64,000 nucleotides of DNA from Salmonella enterica subsp. houtenae serovar Houten (GCA_900478215.1 LS483478.1:1984001-2048000), one strand, 5' to 3'. Shown: positions 1-9,115, counted from the first letter of the stretch. A program made the numbers and translations. The notes: generated by a model not told the origin, from the letters alone.

Positions 1-637
1 GCATACGCTCGACCCGGAAAGGATGCTCATTGACATCTTCCAGCACTAAAATTCCTTTATCGATAGTCGGCATCCAGGGCGTACCGATAAGGGAAATCAA
101 CATCGCCAGATTTCCGCCCCATAAGGTGCCCTGTGCGTCGCACTGAGGGCCGTCGCCTTGCCACGCTACGGTAAATCGCGCCTTGCGTAGCGCCAGCCAG
201 AAATGTTGCTCGGTGAACGTATTCAGCGTTTCGGCGCCAAAATTTGCCGCCAGCATAGGACCGCTAAAGGTGATGACATTGGCCTGCGCCAGGAGTCCAG
301 CCTGAATCGCCGTAAAATCGCTATGACCGCAAATCAGTAAGGGATCGCGCTGTTGCCGGGAGGCGAGCGCCTGCCAGTCAATACGATCCAGCAAGCGGCT
401 GGCGCCATAGCCGCCGCGAACCGGCATGACAATCGTATCCGGCGAAGTTAGCGAGGCCAGCGAATTAACATCGGACAGCCGTTGCGCATCCGTACCGGCA
501 AAACGCTGATAGCGGCGACGAATCACCTCGTCATTCTCCACCTGATGACCCGCGTCAGTCAGGCGCTGAACGCCGCGTAACGCGGCCTGTTGGTTAATAC
601 AGTAGCCCGAGGGGGCGATTAAATGAAACAGAGACAT
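1..637 (-). CDS. ldcA: LD-carboxypeptidase (murein tetrapeptide carboxypeptidase), partial
   Basis: The reading frame begins with ATG at 637 (MSLFHLIAPSGYC) and runs off the left edge, so only about the first 212 of roughly 304 residues are present. The translation closely matches E. coli LdcA as I recall it, including the nucleophile-elbow region CGHSDFTAIQ and the stretch GTLWGGNLAMLISLIGTPWM. LdcA is a cytosolic serine peptidase of the S66 family that removes the terminal D-Ala from recycled murein tetrapeptides. It is transcribed divergently from emtA, another murein enzyme, across a 170-bp gap. The C-terminal catalytic Glu and His lie outside the window. Confidence 0.95.
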   Translation of the reverse strand, partial: MSLFHLIAPSGYCINQQAALRGVQRLTDAGHQVENDEVIRRRYQRFAGTDAQRLSDVNSLASLTSPDTIVMPVRGGYGASRLLDRIDWQALASRQQRDPLLICGHSDFTAIQAGLLAQANVITFSGPMLAANFGAETLNTFTEQHFWLALRKARFTVAWQGDGPQCDAQGTLWGGNLAMLISLIGTPWMPTIDKGILVLEDVNEHPFRVERM

Positions 638-807
638 GGTAATTCCTTGCTGACAATAGAATGCAAATGTATATCATGCCGCATATATTAGGCGATGTCC
701 CTCGTTGTGCGACGTTTCTGGATGCGCACCTGGGAGGGAACCTAAGTGCCTGGCCGGGGCGGTATGACCTCGTCGGCCGATAAGTTACGGCTATAAGGAT
801 AGATGAC

Positions 808-1419
808 GTGAAATTAAGATGGTTTGCTTTTTTGGTAGTAATACTGGCTGGCTGTAGCTCAAAACAGGATTACAGGAATCCGCCGTGGAATGCCGAAGTG
901 CCTGTAAAGCGTGCGATGCAGTGGATGCCCATCAGTGAAAAAGCCGGGGCGGCATGGGGGGTTGATCCGCATTTAATCACCGCGATTATCGCCATTGAAT
1001 CCGGCGGCAACCCTAACGCGGTCAGTAAGTCCAATGCGATTGGCCTGATGCAGTTAAAGGCGTCAACCTCCGGGCGCGACGTTTACCGTCGCATGGGCTG
1101 GCGTGGCGAACCGACCACCAGCGAGCTGAAAAATCCTGAGCGTAACATCTCAATGGGCGCGGCGTATCTGAGCATTCTGGAAAATGGGCCGCTGGCCGGC
1201 ATCAAAGATCCGCAGGTGATGCAATATGCGCTGGTCGTCTCTTATGCTAACGGCGCGGGCGCGTTATTGCGTACTTTTTCATCCGACAGGAAGAAGGCGA
1301 TAGAAAAAATTAACGATCTGGATGCGGATGCGTTTTTTGAACACGTTGTTGATAATCATCCCGCGCCGCAGGCACCGCGCTATATCTGGAAGCTTCAGCA
1401 GGCGCTGGACGCCATGTAG
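808..1419 (+). CDS. emtA: Membrane-bound lytic murein transglycosylase E (lipoprotein)
   Basis: A 203-residue protein, the usual EmtA/MltE length. It starts with a lipoprotein signal ending in the lipobox LAGC (Cys16), so it should be anchored in the outer membrane. An SLT goose-type lysozyme fold follows, with the catalytic Glu in IIAIESGG (Glu64) and the downstream NAIGLMQ motif. The enzyme cleaves peptidoglycan glycan strands with formation of 1,6-anhydromuramic acid and can act within strands. The start is GTG at 808, about 8 nt after an AAGGAT ribosome site; the in-frame signal peptide supports this start. It is convergent with ycgR, leaving a 13-bp gap. Confidence 0.96.
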   Translation: MKLRWFAFLVVILAGCSSKQDYRNPPWNAEVPVKRAMQWMPISEKAGAAWGVDPHLITAIIAIESGGNPNAVSKSNAIGLMQLKASTSGRDVYRRMGWRGEPTTSELKNPERNISMGAAYLSILENGPLAGIKDPQVMQYALVVSYANGAGALLRTFSSDRKKAIEKINDLDADAFFEHVVDNHPAPQAPRYIWKLQQALDAM

Positions 1420-1432
1420 TTTAGCGTGAAGA

Positions 1433-2167
1433 TTATTCTCGCACTTTATTCGCTCTTTCTCGGGCGTCGCGCTCAAGCGAAAAAATAATCCGCTGTAACT
1501 CCCGCTCCACCGCCGGGCTAACGTTAAGGAAACGAAAGCTCAGGCGGGGAGTGGTGATCGTTTCATTTTTCCCATCAATCACCTTACGCTCGCTGATGGC
1601 GATAAGCTGGGCGTCAACGTGAAAAATCCCCCACTGCCCCATGTTCAGTTCAACCTGCGAAAAGCGCGCGCCTTCTATTAACCCGTCGGGGATGGCGGAT
1701 TCCAGTAGCGCGCCCATGCCGCCAAGGGAAAGATCAAACAGGCGAAAACGTAACGTACGGGTGTCCGGTAGCGTGGTGACGCCGTAATAAGGCGGATACA
1801 GCGGCGCGCCAATGCGAAAATACTCCCGGCGCTGGACAAACCACAGTGAGGAGGGCAGGGGCGTGATAAAGGCCGGAAGCCGCTGATATTCGCCTGTAAC
1901 GAGTTGCGGCAACGTGAACTCGACTTTTGCGCCCTGCGTTTCTGCGATAATGGCTACCTGCCCGGCGCGTAATACGGCGCTATTTTCATATTCCTGGCTG
2001 CCGTAATCCACGATGAGTTTTTCCGGATCTACCGTCAAAATTTTACTGATGAATTGACCCTTCGCCCATGAAATACGCAGTGGAACCTGATTTTTATTTA
2101 AATCCCGTAGCACGCCTAATATCGCTAATGGATTTTTTTTCAGGAACTGCTCATTGTAACCACTCAC
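1433..2167 (-). CDS. ycgR: Flagellar brake protein, c-di-GMP-binding PilZ protein
   Basis: A 244-residue protein with an N-terminal YcgR domain (about 1-105) and a C-terminal PilZ domain (about 110-235). The two c-di-GMP-binding motifs are intact: RxxxR (Arg114 and Arg118 in RREYFR) and DxSxxG (Asp145, Ser147, Gly149 in DLSLGG). In the known family, ligand-bound YcgR contacts the flagellar motor/switch and slows swimming when c-di-GMP is high. A sigma-28 promoter lies 36-62 bp upstream of the start, as expected for a class 3 flagellar gene. Confidence 0.96.
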   Translation of the reverse strand: MSGYNEQFLKKNPLAILGVLRDLNKNQVPLRISWAKGQFISKILTVDPEKLIVDYGSQEYENSAVLRAGQVAIIAETQGAKVEFTLPQLVTGEYQRLPAFITPLPSSLWFVQRREYFRIGAPLYPPYYGVTTLPDTRTLRFRLFDLSLGGMGALLESAIPDGLIEGARFSQVELNMGQWGIFHVDAQLIAISERKVIDGKNETITTPRLSFRFLNVSPAVERELQRIIFSLERDARERANKVRE

Positions 2168-2202
2168 ACGAAATAACCCCTGCTACACAGATTCTCGTTG
2201 GG

Positions 2203-2229
2203 TTATCGGCATCGGTAGAAAGAACTTAA
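2203..2229 (-). promoter_or_regulatory. Sigma-28 (FliA) promoter of ycgR
   Basis: Read on the minus strand the sequence is TTAAGTTC, 11 bases, then GCCGATAA. The -10 element is an exact match to the FliA consensus GCCGATAA and the -35 element matches 6 of 8 bases of TAAAGTTT with the canonical spacing. It ends 36 bp before the ycgR start codon. Confidence 0.85.
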
Positions 2230-2335
2230 TAGCGATAAATAAATTTTTATGTCCGCGAGATAAATCAATGTTCAGAAATGGGGCGCTCGACTTTGCCTAT
2301 ACTTAAAACGTTTTTACTGGAAAGAGGGTCTGCAA

Positions 2336-2590
2336 ATGGGAATTATCGCCTGGATTATTTTTGGTTTGATTGCCGGCGTTATCGCCAAGTTGCTTATGCC
2401 GGGGCGCGATGGCGGGGGATTTATCCTGACCTGTATTCTCGGTATCGTCGGGGCGGTCGTTGGCGGATGGTTGGCGACGATGTTTGGTATTGGCGGCAGT
2501 ATCAGCGGCTTTAATCTGCACAGTTTCCTGGTCGCCGTGGTGGGCGCGATCGTGGTGCTGGTGATTTTCCGCCTTCTGCGACGCGGCTAA
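2336..2590 (+). CDS. ymgE: GlsB/YeaQ/YmgE family inner-membrane protein
   Basis: An 84-residue, very hydrophobic protein (MGIIAWIIFGLIAGVIAKLLMPG). It has three predicted transmembrane segments at about 2-20, 29-50 and 60-79, and the family's conserved GRDGGG turn after helix 1. Members are labelled transglycosylase-associated proteins, but the biochemical role is unproven; several are stress-induced. GAGGG upstream (about 2322-2326) serves as ribosome site for the ATG at 2336. The gene is followed at once by a strong hairpin terminator, so it is probably monocistronic. Confidence 0.85.
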   Translation: MGIIAWIIFGLIAGVIAKLLMPGRDGGGFILTCILGIVGAVVGGWLATMFGIGGSISGFNLHSFLVAVVGAIVVLVIFRLLRRG

Positions 2591-2611
2591 CCGCTGCAGA
2601 ACGTTTAAGTG

Positions 2612-2635
2612 TTGACCCGGCCTGCGCCGGGTCAA
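2612..2635. terminator. Bidirectional hairpin between ymgE and treA
   Basis: A perfect 10-bp inverted repeat (TTGACCCGGC and GCCGGGTCAA, loop CTGC) sits between the converging ymgE and treA genes. No long T-run follows on either side, so termination strength is uncertain. Confidence 0.65.
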
Positions 2636-2652
2636 CCTACTATAAACGCGCG

Positions 2653-4365
2653 TTACTGCGTCGCTGCAGACGACGTTTTTGTCGGCGTTGCGCTTAACGA
2701 TGCCGGACGAGTAGACGGCACGCTATCACACGGTTTTTCCTGCGGACAAATCAGATCGAGCATTTTCAGCGTCACGCCGTTGGTCCAGCCAAAGCCGTCC
2801 TGAAGGGGATATTCGCCGCCGCCACCGCCGGTTCCGGTACTGCTGACGTCATATTTTTCGACCAGTTTTTTCTCGCGATCGTAGGTGTGCTGCACATTGG
2901 TTAAAAAGCGCCAGGTGACTTCCATTGCCACGTTATCCTGTCCATAATTTTGCAATCCTTCGGCAGCGACCCATTGTAGCGGCGCCCAGCCGTTTGGCGC
3001 ATCCCACTGTTGTCCGCTTTTAACCGAGGTGGTAGCCAGCCCGCCAGGCTGTAGCAGATGTGCCTGGGCCGCTGCCGCCACTTTCGCGGCGCGCTCTTTC
3101 GCGGCGGCGTTTACATAGAGCGGGAACAGCGCGGCAGCAGTGAGTTGGTTACGGATTTTATTGCGCTTCAGATCGTAGTCGGCATACCAGCCCTCTTTGT
3201 TATTCCACAGATGCATTTCAATGGCTTTTTGCCGCGCGTTGGCCAGCGCGTCATATTGCGAGGCTTTGGCCCGATCGCCCGCCGCAGCGCTGGCGCGGGC
3301 GAGGGTCTTCTCCAGCTTATACAGCAGAGCGTTAAGATCGACAGGGACAATCGTGGTGGTACGGATGGTACTGAGCTGCTGCGGATTATCCATCCAGCGG
3401 GAGCTGAAATCCCAGCCGGAGGCGGCGGCAGAGCGGAGGTCTCGATAGATCTCCGTTGCCGGGCGGTTGGGGTTGCTTTTGGCGGTAGCGATATCTTCAA
3501 CCCAGGATTCAGGGCGGGGCGTATCCCGATCATCCCAGTAGCGGTTGAGAACGCTGCCGTCCTCCAGTTTGACGACGCGTTGGTTTTGTTGCCCTGGCTG
3601 CAATGTCTCAACGCCTTCCATCCAGTAGGCATACTCTTTTTGTAGCTGCGGCAGGTACTTTTTCAGCGCATCGTCACCTTCATGTTGCGCCAGTAACTCA
3701 ACCATAAACGCAAAGAAAGGCGGCTGCGAACGACTCAGGTAGTAGGTACGGTTGCCGTTAGGAATATGCCCCCAGGCGTCAATTTCGTAACCAAAGTTCG
3801 CCACCATATCCGCAACCTTATCCCAGTGCCCGCTTTCCGCCAGCCCCAGCATCGTAAAGTAGCTATCCCAGTAGTAAATCTCTCTGAATCGCCCACCCGG
3901 TACGACATAGGACTCAGGCAACGGCAAGAGCGAGTCCCACTTTTCGACGTTTTTAGTTGAACGGGTCAGCACCGGCCACAGGCCATCAATATGTTCACGC
4001 AATGACTGCCCGGCAGGCGGGACGTATTTTTCACCCGCTTTCGGCAGGGTGAAGTTAACATCAACAAAATGACGCAAATCGAAGCCGGACTGGTTCCGCT
4101 GCATACGATAATCCGCAAGAATCATGAGCGGATCGCTATTAGGTATGGCGTCAGCAAAGGTTTTCTGATCGGGGAAGAGTTTTGCATTCTGGACATCATT
4201 AAAGAGCGGGCCAAGCAAAATATCCGGCGGCTGCGGAGTTTCTGTGTTGGAAGAAGGGTCTGCAGCAGTCGCCGAAAACGATGCAAACGTCAGCAGCGTC
4301 CCTGCCAGCGCCAGTTTTATGGCTTTCTGCAGTAGAACAGAACGGCGAATCTCGGGGGGTATCAT
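2653..4365 (-). CDS. treA: Periplasmic alpha,alpha-trehalase
   Basis: A 570-residue GH37 trehalase that hydrolyses trehalose to two glucose units in the periplasm, allowing growth on trehalose at high osmolarity. A Sec signal peptide (KAIKLALAGTLLTFASFSATA, cleaved before ADP) occupies about residues 15-35. Both trehalase signatures are present: PGGRFREIYYWDSY and QWDAPNGWAP. The glycine-rich stretch TGTGGGGGEYP near the C-terminus is also typical. ATG at 4365 is chosen because AAGGAG lies 8 nt upstream; the TTG one codon earlier is less likely. The C-terminal tail after about residue 540 is Ser/Thr-rich and poorly conserved. Confidence 0.97.
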   Translation of the reverse strand: MIPPEIRRSVLLQKAIKLALAGTLLTFASFSATAADPSSNTETPQPPDILLGPLFNDVQNAKLFPDQKTFADAIPNSDPLMILADYRMQRNQSGFDLRHFVDVNFTLPKAGEKYVPPAGQSLREHIDGLWPVLTRSTKNVEKWDSLLPLPESYVVPGGRFREIYYWDSYFTMLGLAESGHWDKVADMVANFGYEIDAWGHIPNGNRTYYLSRSQPPFFAFMVELLAQHEGDDALKKYLPQLQKEYAYWMEGVETLQPGQQNQRVVKLEDGSVLNRYWDDRDTPRPESWVEDIATAKSNPNRPATEIYRDLRSAAASGWDFSSRWMDNPQQLSTIRTTTIVPVDLNALLYKLEKTLARASAAAGDRAKASQYDALANARQKAIEMHLWNNKEGWYADYDLKRNKIRNQLTAAALFPLYVNAAAKERAAKVAAAAQAHLLQPGGLATTSVKSGQQWDAPNGWAPLQWVAAEGLQNYGQDNVAMEVTWRFLTNVQHTYDREKKLVEKYDVSSTGTGGGGGEYPLQDGFGWTNGVTLKMLDLICPQEKPCDSVPSTRPASLSATPTKTSSAATQ

Positions 4366-4533
4366 CAAGTTATCTCCTTAGCGGTGAGCCAAAGCCAACG
4401 GCATTTACCATGACAAAACCTTAGTCTACGATGGCCGGATACGCGTGATTGAACCGCTATTTTGCGAACAAACAGACATTTTAATCAGCTAGAGTTTACC
4501 GACGCGCGCGTGGAAAACGGGGTATACAGACAA

Positions 4534-4559
4534 AAAATCCACGCCGGGACGTGGATTTT
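4534..4559 (-). terminator. Intrinsic terminator of the glutamate-dehydrogenase-like gene
   Basis: A 10-bp perfect stem (AAAATCCACG and CGTGGATTTT) with a 6-nt loop ends in a T-run in the minus direction, 20 bp after the stop of the gene at 4579-5853. The stem happens to resemble the hairpins near ychF (28481 and 42879). Confidence 0.8.
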
Positions 4560-4578
4560 AGTGCAATGACGTGTCGCC

Positions 4579-5853
4579 TTAACCTGGATAGATACCGCGA
4601 TCTTTACGGGCCAACAGAATGCGCTCACAGGCGACAATATAGGCTGCGGTTCGCAGAGAGCAGGATTTCTCAGCCGCTTTCTCCCAGACATGGACGATCG
4701 CGTCGGTCATGATTTTGTCCATGCGCGCGTTGATCTCCTCTTCGCTCCAGAAGAAGCTGGCCATATCTTGTACCCATTCGAAGTAGCTGACGGTTACGCC
4801 GCCGGCGTTACAGACCACATCAGGCACCACAAGGATACCACGGCTGGCCAGAACATCATCAGCATCCGGATAGGTCGGGCCGTTGGCCCCTTCCAGCACC
4901 AGCTTACAGGTCAGGGCTTCCGCGCGCTGACGAGTTATCTGACCTTCAAGCGCCGCCGGGATCAGGATATCCATCTCCAGACGCCAGAACGCATCGCTGG
5001 CGATAGTTTCCGCGCCCGGGAAACCGGCGATCTGTTTGTGTTCTATCTGCCATGCCGTGAGCGCCTTCATATCAATACCGGTGGCGTTAAACAGGGTCGC
5101 GGTATGATCCTGAATCGCCACTACACGGGCGCCAGCGCCGGCAAACAGACGCGCGGCTTCGCTACCGACGTTACCAAAACCCTGAACCGCAACGCGAGCG
5201 CCTTCAACGGCGATATTCGCCCGACGCGCGACTTCCAGTCCGCTGACGAAAACGCCGCGCCCCGTCGCTTTTTCACGGCCTAGCGAACCGCCGAGATGGA
5301 TAGGTTTACCGGTGACGACGCCAGTGACCGTAGTGCCGTGATTCATGGAATACGTATCCATCATCCAGGCCATCACTTTACCGTTGGTGCCGACATCCGG
5401 CGCAGGAATATCTTTCTGTGGCCCGATGATAATGCCGATCTCGCTGGTATAGCGGCGGGTCAAACGCTCCAGTTCACCTTCCGACAGCGAGAACGGATCG
5501 ACGCGGATGCCGCCTTTGGCGCCGCCGTACGGCAGGTTCAGCGCCGCACATTTGATGGTCATCCATGCTGACAGGGCCATCACTTCATTGAGATCAACGT
5601 CAGGATGGTAGCGAACACCGCCTTTACCCGGACCTCGGGAGAGGTTGTGCTGCACGCGATATCCTTCGAAATGACGAATAGTACCATCATCCATTTGAAC
5701 TGGAATATCGACGATCAGAGCGCGTTTCGGGTGGCGCAGAGTATCCACCCAGGGGGATAACTCGCCCAGATAAGGGGCCACACGCTCGATTTGTTGCAGG
5801 TAGGTATTCCAGGCAGATGTGCTGCTATCTGAAGCGTAAGATAACTTATCCAT
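4579..5853 (-). CDS. Glu/Leu/Phe/Val dehydrogenase family protein (glutamate dehydrogenase homologue)
   Basis: A 424-residue oxidoreductase of the hexameric amino-acid dehydrogenase family, shorter than GdhA (447) and closer to the NAD-linked catabolic type. The dimerisation/substrate domain carries the catalytic-lysine motif LPYGGAKGGI (Lys113). The Rossmann domain shows GFGNVGSEAARL. Predicted reaction: reversible oxidative deamination of glutamate to 2-oxoglutarate; the cofactor cannot be read safely from sequence. From memory it corresponds to LT2 STM1795, with no E. coli K-12 counterpart at this place. Start at ATG 5853 is preferred because TAAGG lies just upstream; an in-frame ATG 17 codons earlier lacks one. 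Confidence 0.88.
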   Translation of the reverse strand: MDKLSYASDSSTSAWNTYLQQIERVAPYLGELSPWVDTLRHPKRALIVDIPVQMDDGTIRHFEGYRVQHNLSRGPGKGGVRYHPDVDLNEVMALSAWMTIKCAALNLPYGGAKGGIRVDPFSLSEGELERLTRRYTSEIGIIIGPQKDIPAPDVGTNGKVMAWMMDTYSMNHGTTVTGVVTGKPIHLGGSLGREKATGRGVFVSGLEVARRANIAVEGARVAVQGFGNVGSEAARLFAGAGARVVAIQDHTATLFNATGIDMKALTAWQIEHKQIAGFPGAETIASDAFWRLEMDILIPAALEGQITRQRAEALTCKLVLEGANGPTYPDADDVLASRGILVVPDVVCNAGGVTVSYFEWVQDMASFFWSEEEINARMDKIMTDAIVHVWEKAAEKSCSLRTAAYIVACERILLARKDRGIYPG

Positions 5854-6199
5854 GATAAACCTTAGTGATAAAAGTAATATGTTCTTTAATTGACCGTGGT
5901 ACATAGTAGATCACACCATGTAGCGATAAATTTAACACTTTTTTAAACAATTGACTCAGAACAAAAACGGCAGACGGTTGGATTTTCGCTATGATTTTTG
6001 GCGGGAAGTGGTTAATTATCCGGAATAAAAGGTGATATGTCGCTAACTATGCGGTTAATTGCTTAAATATGCACAATGTGTGTAAGGCGGCTATTTGTCA
6101 TAATTATGACGCACCTCTAAAAGTAAACGTTATGATAACGACATGTATCAATGTTATGTCGTCCTGTTGGCGGGAAAACGTCTTCGCCAGGCGCGTAAA
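5854..6199. other. Intergenic region upstream of the gdh-like gene
   Basis: An AT-rich gap of about 350 bp carrying the promoter region of the gdh-like gene and the distal end of the hya-cyx transcription unit. I see no convincing open reading frame or RNA gene in it. Confidence 0.5.
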
Positions 6200-6240
6200 A
6201 AGATAAAAATAACCGGAGTCAGACGGCGCTGGCCCCGGTT
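6200..6240 (-). terminator. Probable terminator of the hyaABCDEF-cyxABX operon
   Basis: On the minus strand a GC-rich hairpin (AACCGGGG ... CCGGTT) is followed by a T-rich run. It lies 8 bp beyond the stop of the small cyxX gene, where the operon should end. Confidence 0.6.
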
Positions 6241-6247
6241 TATCTCT

Positions 6248-6337
6248 TTATTGTTGACGCGATTCAAGCCATACCAGCGTCAGCGTCGACAGTGAGCACA
6301 TCAGCAGAATGCCGACAAACCACAGTAAATACCACAT
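6248..6337 (-). CDS. appX: Cytochrome bd-II oxidase small subunit, CydX/AppX type
   Basis: A 29-codon gene, easily missed: MWYLLWFVGI, then a hydrophobic stretch to LVWLESRQQ and TAA at 6248. It is nearly identical to E. coli AppX/CbdX as I recall it (MWYLLWFVGILLMCSLSTL). CydX-type peptides are single-helix subunits that bind next to the haem groups and stabilise bd oxidases. The start lies 12 bp after the stop of cyxB, with GGGAGCG upstream as ribosome site. Position at the end of the oxidase genes and conserved sequence together make this a firm call. Confidence 0.9.
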   Translation of the reverse strand: MWYLLWFVGILLMCSLSTLTLVWLESRQQ

Positions 6338-6349
6338 CGCTCCCGCTCC

Positions 6350-7486
6350 CTAATAAAGTTCATGATCGTTGCGGCGGAGAGTCTCCAGGTTGATACGCCC
6401 CAACATTTTGTAATAGCTCCACAGCGTATAGAGCAGTACGATTGGCAGAAAAATCAGCACAATCACCAGCATGATTTCGAGCGTCATCTGGCTGGAGGTG
6501 CTGTCCCATACCGTCAGGCTGGAGAGAGGACTAACACTCGACGGCATCACAAAAGGAAATAGCGTTATTCCAGCGGTAAAGATGACGCAGGCCTGGGTCA
6601 GGGAAGCGAACAGAAATCCACGAATGGTCCGCCCGCGCAGACAAGCATAGAGCGCCAGGATCGGCAGTAACATACCGAGCAACGGGATGATGAGCAGTAG
6701 CGGCGAGCGTATAAAGTGATTCATCCATGCGCCAGGGAGTATCGCTACGCCTTTTAAGAGCGGATTGGAAGGACCGTTGGCATCTTGCGTGAGTAAGACA
6801 AAGCCATCAATGCCGGCCCACAGCCAGTACCCGGCCAGCAGGAAGCAGAGCACGACCAGCAGAGCGCTGTGGCGGGTGGCCGACAACGCCCGTTGACAAA
6901 TAACGCCCTCCGTTTTCAACTGTAACCAGACGCCTCCTTGCATAATCACCAACGACAGACTCAATAATCCACACAGTAGGGCAAAGGGTGAGAGTAACTG
7001 CCAGAAGGTGCCAAAATAGTCAACATGAAGTTGCGGCGTGAAGGCAAACGGCACGCCTAAAAATAGATTGCCGAACGCGATGCCGAATACGACTGGAGGA
7101 ACCAGGCTGCCGATAACCAGGCCGGTATCCCACAGCGCGCGCCAGCGGGCATTGGCGATTTTACCCCGATAATCAAAGGCCAGCGGGCGAAAGAAGAGGG
7201 CACACAGCACCAGGATCATCGCCACATAAAAACCGGAAAACGCGGCGGCATAGACCCGTGGCCAGGCTGCGAATAATGCCCCGCCCGCGAGTATCAACCA
7301 TACCTGGTTTCCTTCCCAGTGGGCGCCGACGCTATTGATCAATACCCGGCGTTCGTCATCGTTGCGCGCTATCAGCGGAAGCAGGCAACCGACACCCATA
7401 TCAAACCCGTCAGTCACCATAAATGCCACCAGGATGATGCCGATCAGCAGCCACCAAATGAACCGCAACGTTTCATAATCCAACAT
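6350..7486 (-). CDS. cyxB: Cytochrome bd-II ubiquinol oxidase subunit II
   Basis: A 378-residue integral membrane protein of the CydB family (E. coli CydB and AppB are about 379). It contains WWLLIGIILVAFMVTDGFDMGVGCLLPL at the start, including the conserved GFDMG, and HWEGNQVWLI. It pairs with subunit I to form the quinol-oxidising, oxygen-reducing enzyme in the inner membrane. ATG at 7486 has AAAGGAGAC upstream; a longer in-frame reading into cyxA is not the real start. The gap to cyxA is 11 bp, consistent with one transcript. Also named appB or cbdB. Confidence 0.94.
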   Translation of the reverse strand: MLDYETLRFIWWLLIGIILVAFMVTDGFDMGVGCLLPLIARNDDERRVLINSVGAHWEGNQVWLILAGGALFAAWPRVYAAAFSGFYVAMILVLCALFFRPLAFDYRGKIANARWRALWDTGLVIGSLVPPVVFGIAFGNLFLGVPFAFTPQLHVDYFGTFWQLLSPFALLCGLLSLSLVIMQGGVWLQLKTEGVICQRALSATRHSALLVVLCFLLAGYWLWAGIDGFVLLTQDANGPSNPLLKGVAILPGAWMNHFIRSPLLLIIPLLGMLLPILALYACLRGRTIRGFLFASLTQACVIFTAGITLFPFVMPSSVSPLSSLTVWDSTSSQMTLEIMLVIVLIFLPIVLLYTLWSYYKMLGRINLETLRRNDHELY

Positions 7487-7497
7487 GATTGTCTCCT

Positions 7498-9042
7498 TTA
7501 TCCCTGTTGTTGCGCTTGTTGCTGACGTTGCATGGCGTTCGGCCCAAGACGCGCGTACTTCTGCATCAGATAGACTTCCGCGATTAAAAACAGGGTGTAA
7601 AGTCCGAGGATAAGCCCCATTGAGAAGGCCAACTGGCCGGGCGTCAGCGCGGAGTGAGCGTACCAGGTCGGCAGAATGTCCTGAATCGCCCAGGGTTGAC
7701 GGCCAAATTCCGTCATAAACCAACCAGCTTCAATGGCAATCCACGGTAACGGCAGGCTCCAGAGCGCCATACGCAATACCCAGCGATGCTGGTCGATACG
7801 CATTCGCAGAGTCTGTATCAAGGCAATCAACATCACCACTAACAACAGCGAACCGCAGCCGACCATAATACGGAAACTCCAGAACACCGGCGCCACCTGA
7901 GGAATAGCGCCACGCTGGGCCGCGCGATACTGCTCCGGCGTCACATGGTTCATATCCGGAGCATATTTCGCCAGCAGAATGCCGTACCCCAGATCGCCCT
8001 CAACGGCGTGAAAAGCATTCAGTACCTGCGGCGAGCGATTGCCCTGCGCTATCTCCTGCATCAGTAGCCAGGCCTCCCGGCCACGCTTCAGGCGCGGCAG
8101 AGCGTCGTCCATCAGGTTTTTTAATCCCGGAACCGGCGTATTCAACGAATGGGTGGCCAGAATACCCAGCAGAGCAGGGATCTTCACGGTAAATGCATTA
8201 CGCTCCTGTTCTTGCTGCGGCCAGGCAATCAGATGAAACGGCGCGGGCGCGGGTTCGGTTTGCCATTCGCCTTCCATCGCCGCCAGTTTCACCGGCTGAA
8301 TGCGGGCGACCTCGTAGGCCGAACTGTCCCCCAGTTGCAGGGTTCCCAGAATGGCCAGGGTGCCGAATACTGAGCCGATAGCAAACGAGCGCAAGGCCAC
8401 CTCACGCTCGCGGCCACGTAGCAGATACCAGGCGCTGATGGACATAATAAACATGGCGCCGGTGACATAACCGGACATGACGGTATGGACAAATTTCACC
8501 TGGCTCACCGGGTTAAAGACCAGATCGCTGAAGCTGCTCATTTCCATCCGTAAGGTATCGATGTTGAAGTGAGCGCCGGTAGGATGCTGCATCCAGCCAT
8601 TGGCATTCAGAATCCATAATGCTGAAATATTGGAGCCGAAGGCCACCAGCCACGTGACCAGCAGGTGTTGGTATTTATTCAGCCGCTGCCAGCCGAAAAA
8701 GAACAGGCCGACAAAAGTGGATTCGAGAAAGAAGGCCAGTAACGCTTCCATCGCCAGCGGCGCGCCGAAAATATCGCCCACATAGTTGGAATAGAGCGAC
8801 CAGTTAGTCCCGAACTGAAACTCCATGGTCAGGCCGGTAGCCACACCGAGAGCAAAATTGATCCCGAAGAGTTTGCCCCAGAAACGCGTCATATCGCGGT
8901 AGACGGTTTTCCCCGTCACCACATAGATCGTCTCCATGACGGCCAGCAAAAAAATCAGCCCAAGCGTAAGGGGAACAAATAAAAAGTGATACAGCGCGGT
9001 CAGTGCAAACTGCCAGCGCGATAAGTCAATGACATCCCACAT
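7498..9042 (-). CDS. cyxA: Cytochrome bd-II ubiquinol oxidase subunit I
   Basis: A 514-residue CydA-family subunit. The haem ligands are visible: His19 (ALYHFLFVP), the His in KFVHTVMSGY and the Met in FRIMVGCGS. The acidic pair of the haem-d site occurs in MEALLAFFLEST. The periplasmic Q-loop is present, in the short form usual for AppC. AGGAG precedes ATG 9042. It lies downstream of hyaF in the same orientation, suggesting H2-derived quinol can feed this oxygen-scavenging oxidase directly. Called cyxA in Salmonella and appC/cbdA in E. coli. Confidence 0.95.
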   Translation of the reverse strand: MWDVIDLSRWQFALTALYHFLFVPLTLGLIFLLAVMETIYVVTGKTVYRDMTRFWGKLFGINFALGVATGLTMEFQFGTNWSLYSNYVGDIFGAPLAMEALLAFFLESTFVGLFFFGWQRLNKYQHLLVTWLVAFGSNISALWILNANGWMQHPTGAHFNIDTLRMEMSSFSDLVFNPVSQVKFVHTVMSGYVTGAMFIMSISAWYLLRGREREVALRSFAIGSVFGTLAILGTLQLGDSSAYEVARIQPVKLAAMEGEWQTEPAPAPFHLIAWPQQEQERNAFTVKIPALLGILATHSLNTPVPGLKNLMDDALPRLKRGREAWLLMQEIAQGNRSPQVLNAFHAVEGDLGYGILLAKYAPDMNHVTPEQYRAAQRGAIPQVAPVFWSFRIMVGCGSLLLVVMLIALIQTLRMRIDQHRWVLRMALWSLPLPWIAIEAGWFMTEFGRQPWAIQDILPTWYAHSALTPGQLAFSMGLILGLYTLFLIAEVYLMQKYARLGPNAMQRQQQAQQQG

Positions 9043-9115
9043 GCTAACTCCTGTAGGCAGAAAGAGAGTAAAAAGCTAATCAGTACCGGACACCGGTTAC
9101 ATCCTGTTGAGAGCG

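Noticed and set aside
776..783. GCCGATAA upstream of emtA, resembling a sigma-28 -10 element
   Set aside because: No TAAA-like -35 element at the right distance and emtA is not a flagellar gene, so probably chance.
3058..3645. 195-codon plus-strand frame opposite treA
   Set aside because: Shadow of the GC-rich treA coding sequence; treA is certain and the frame lacks a ribosome site.
4534..4559. Third copy of the island-end hairpin, suggesting another att site
   Set aside because: Only the AAAATCCACG stem is shared; the 14-bp core and other flanking sequence are absent, so it is an independent terminator.
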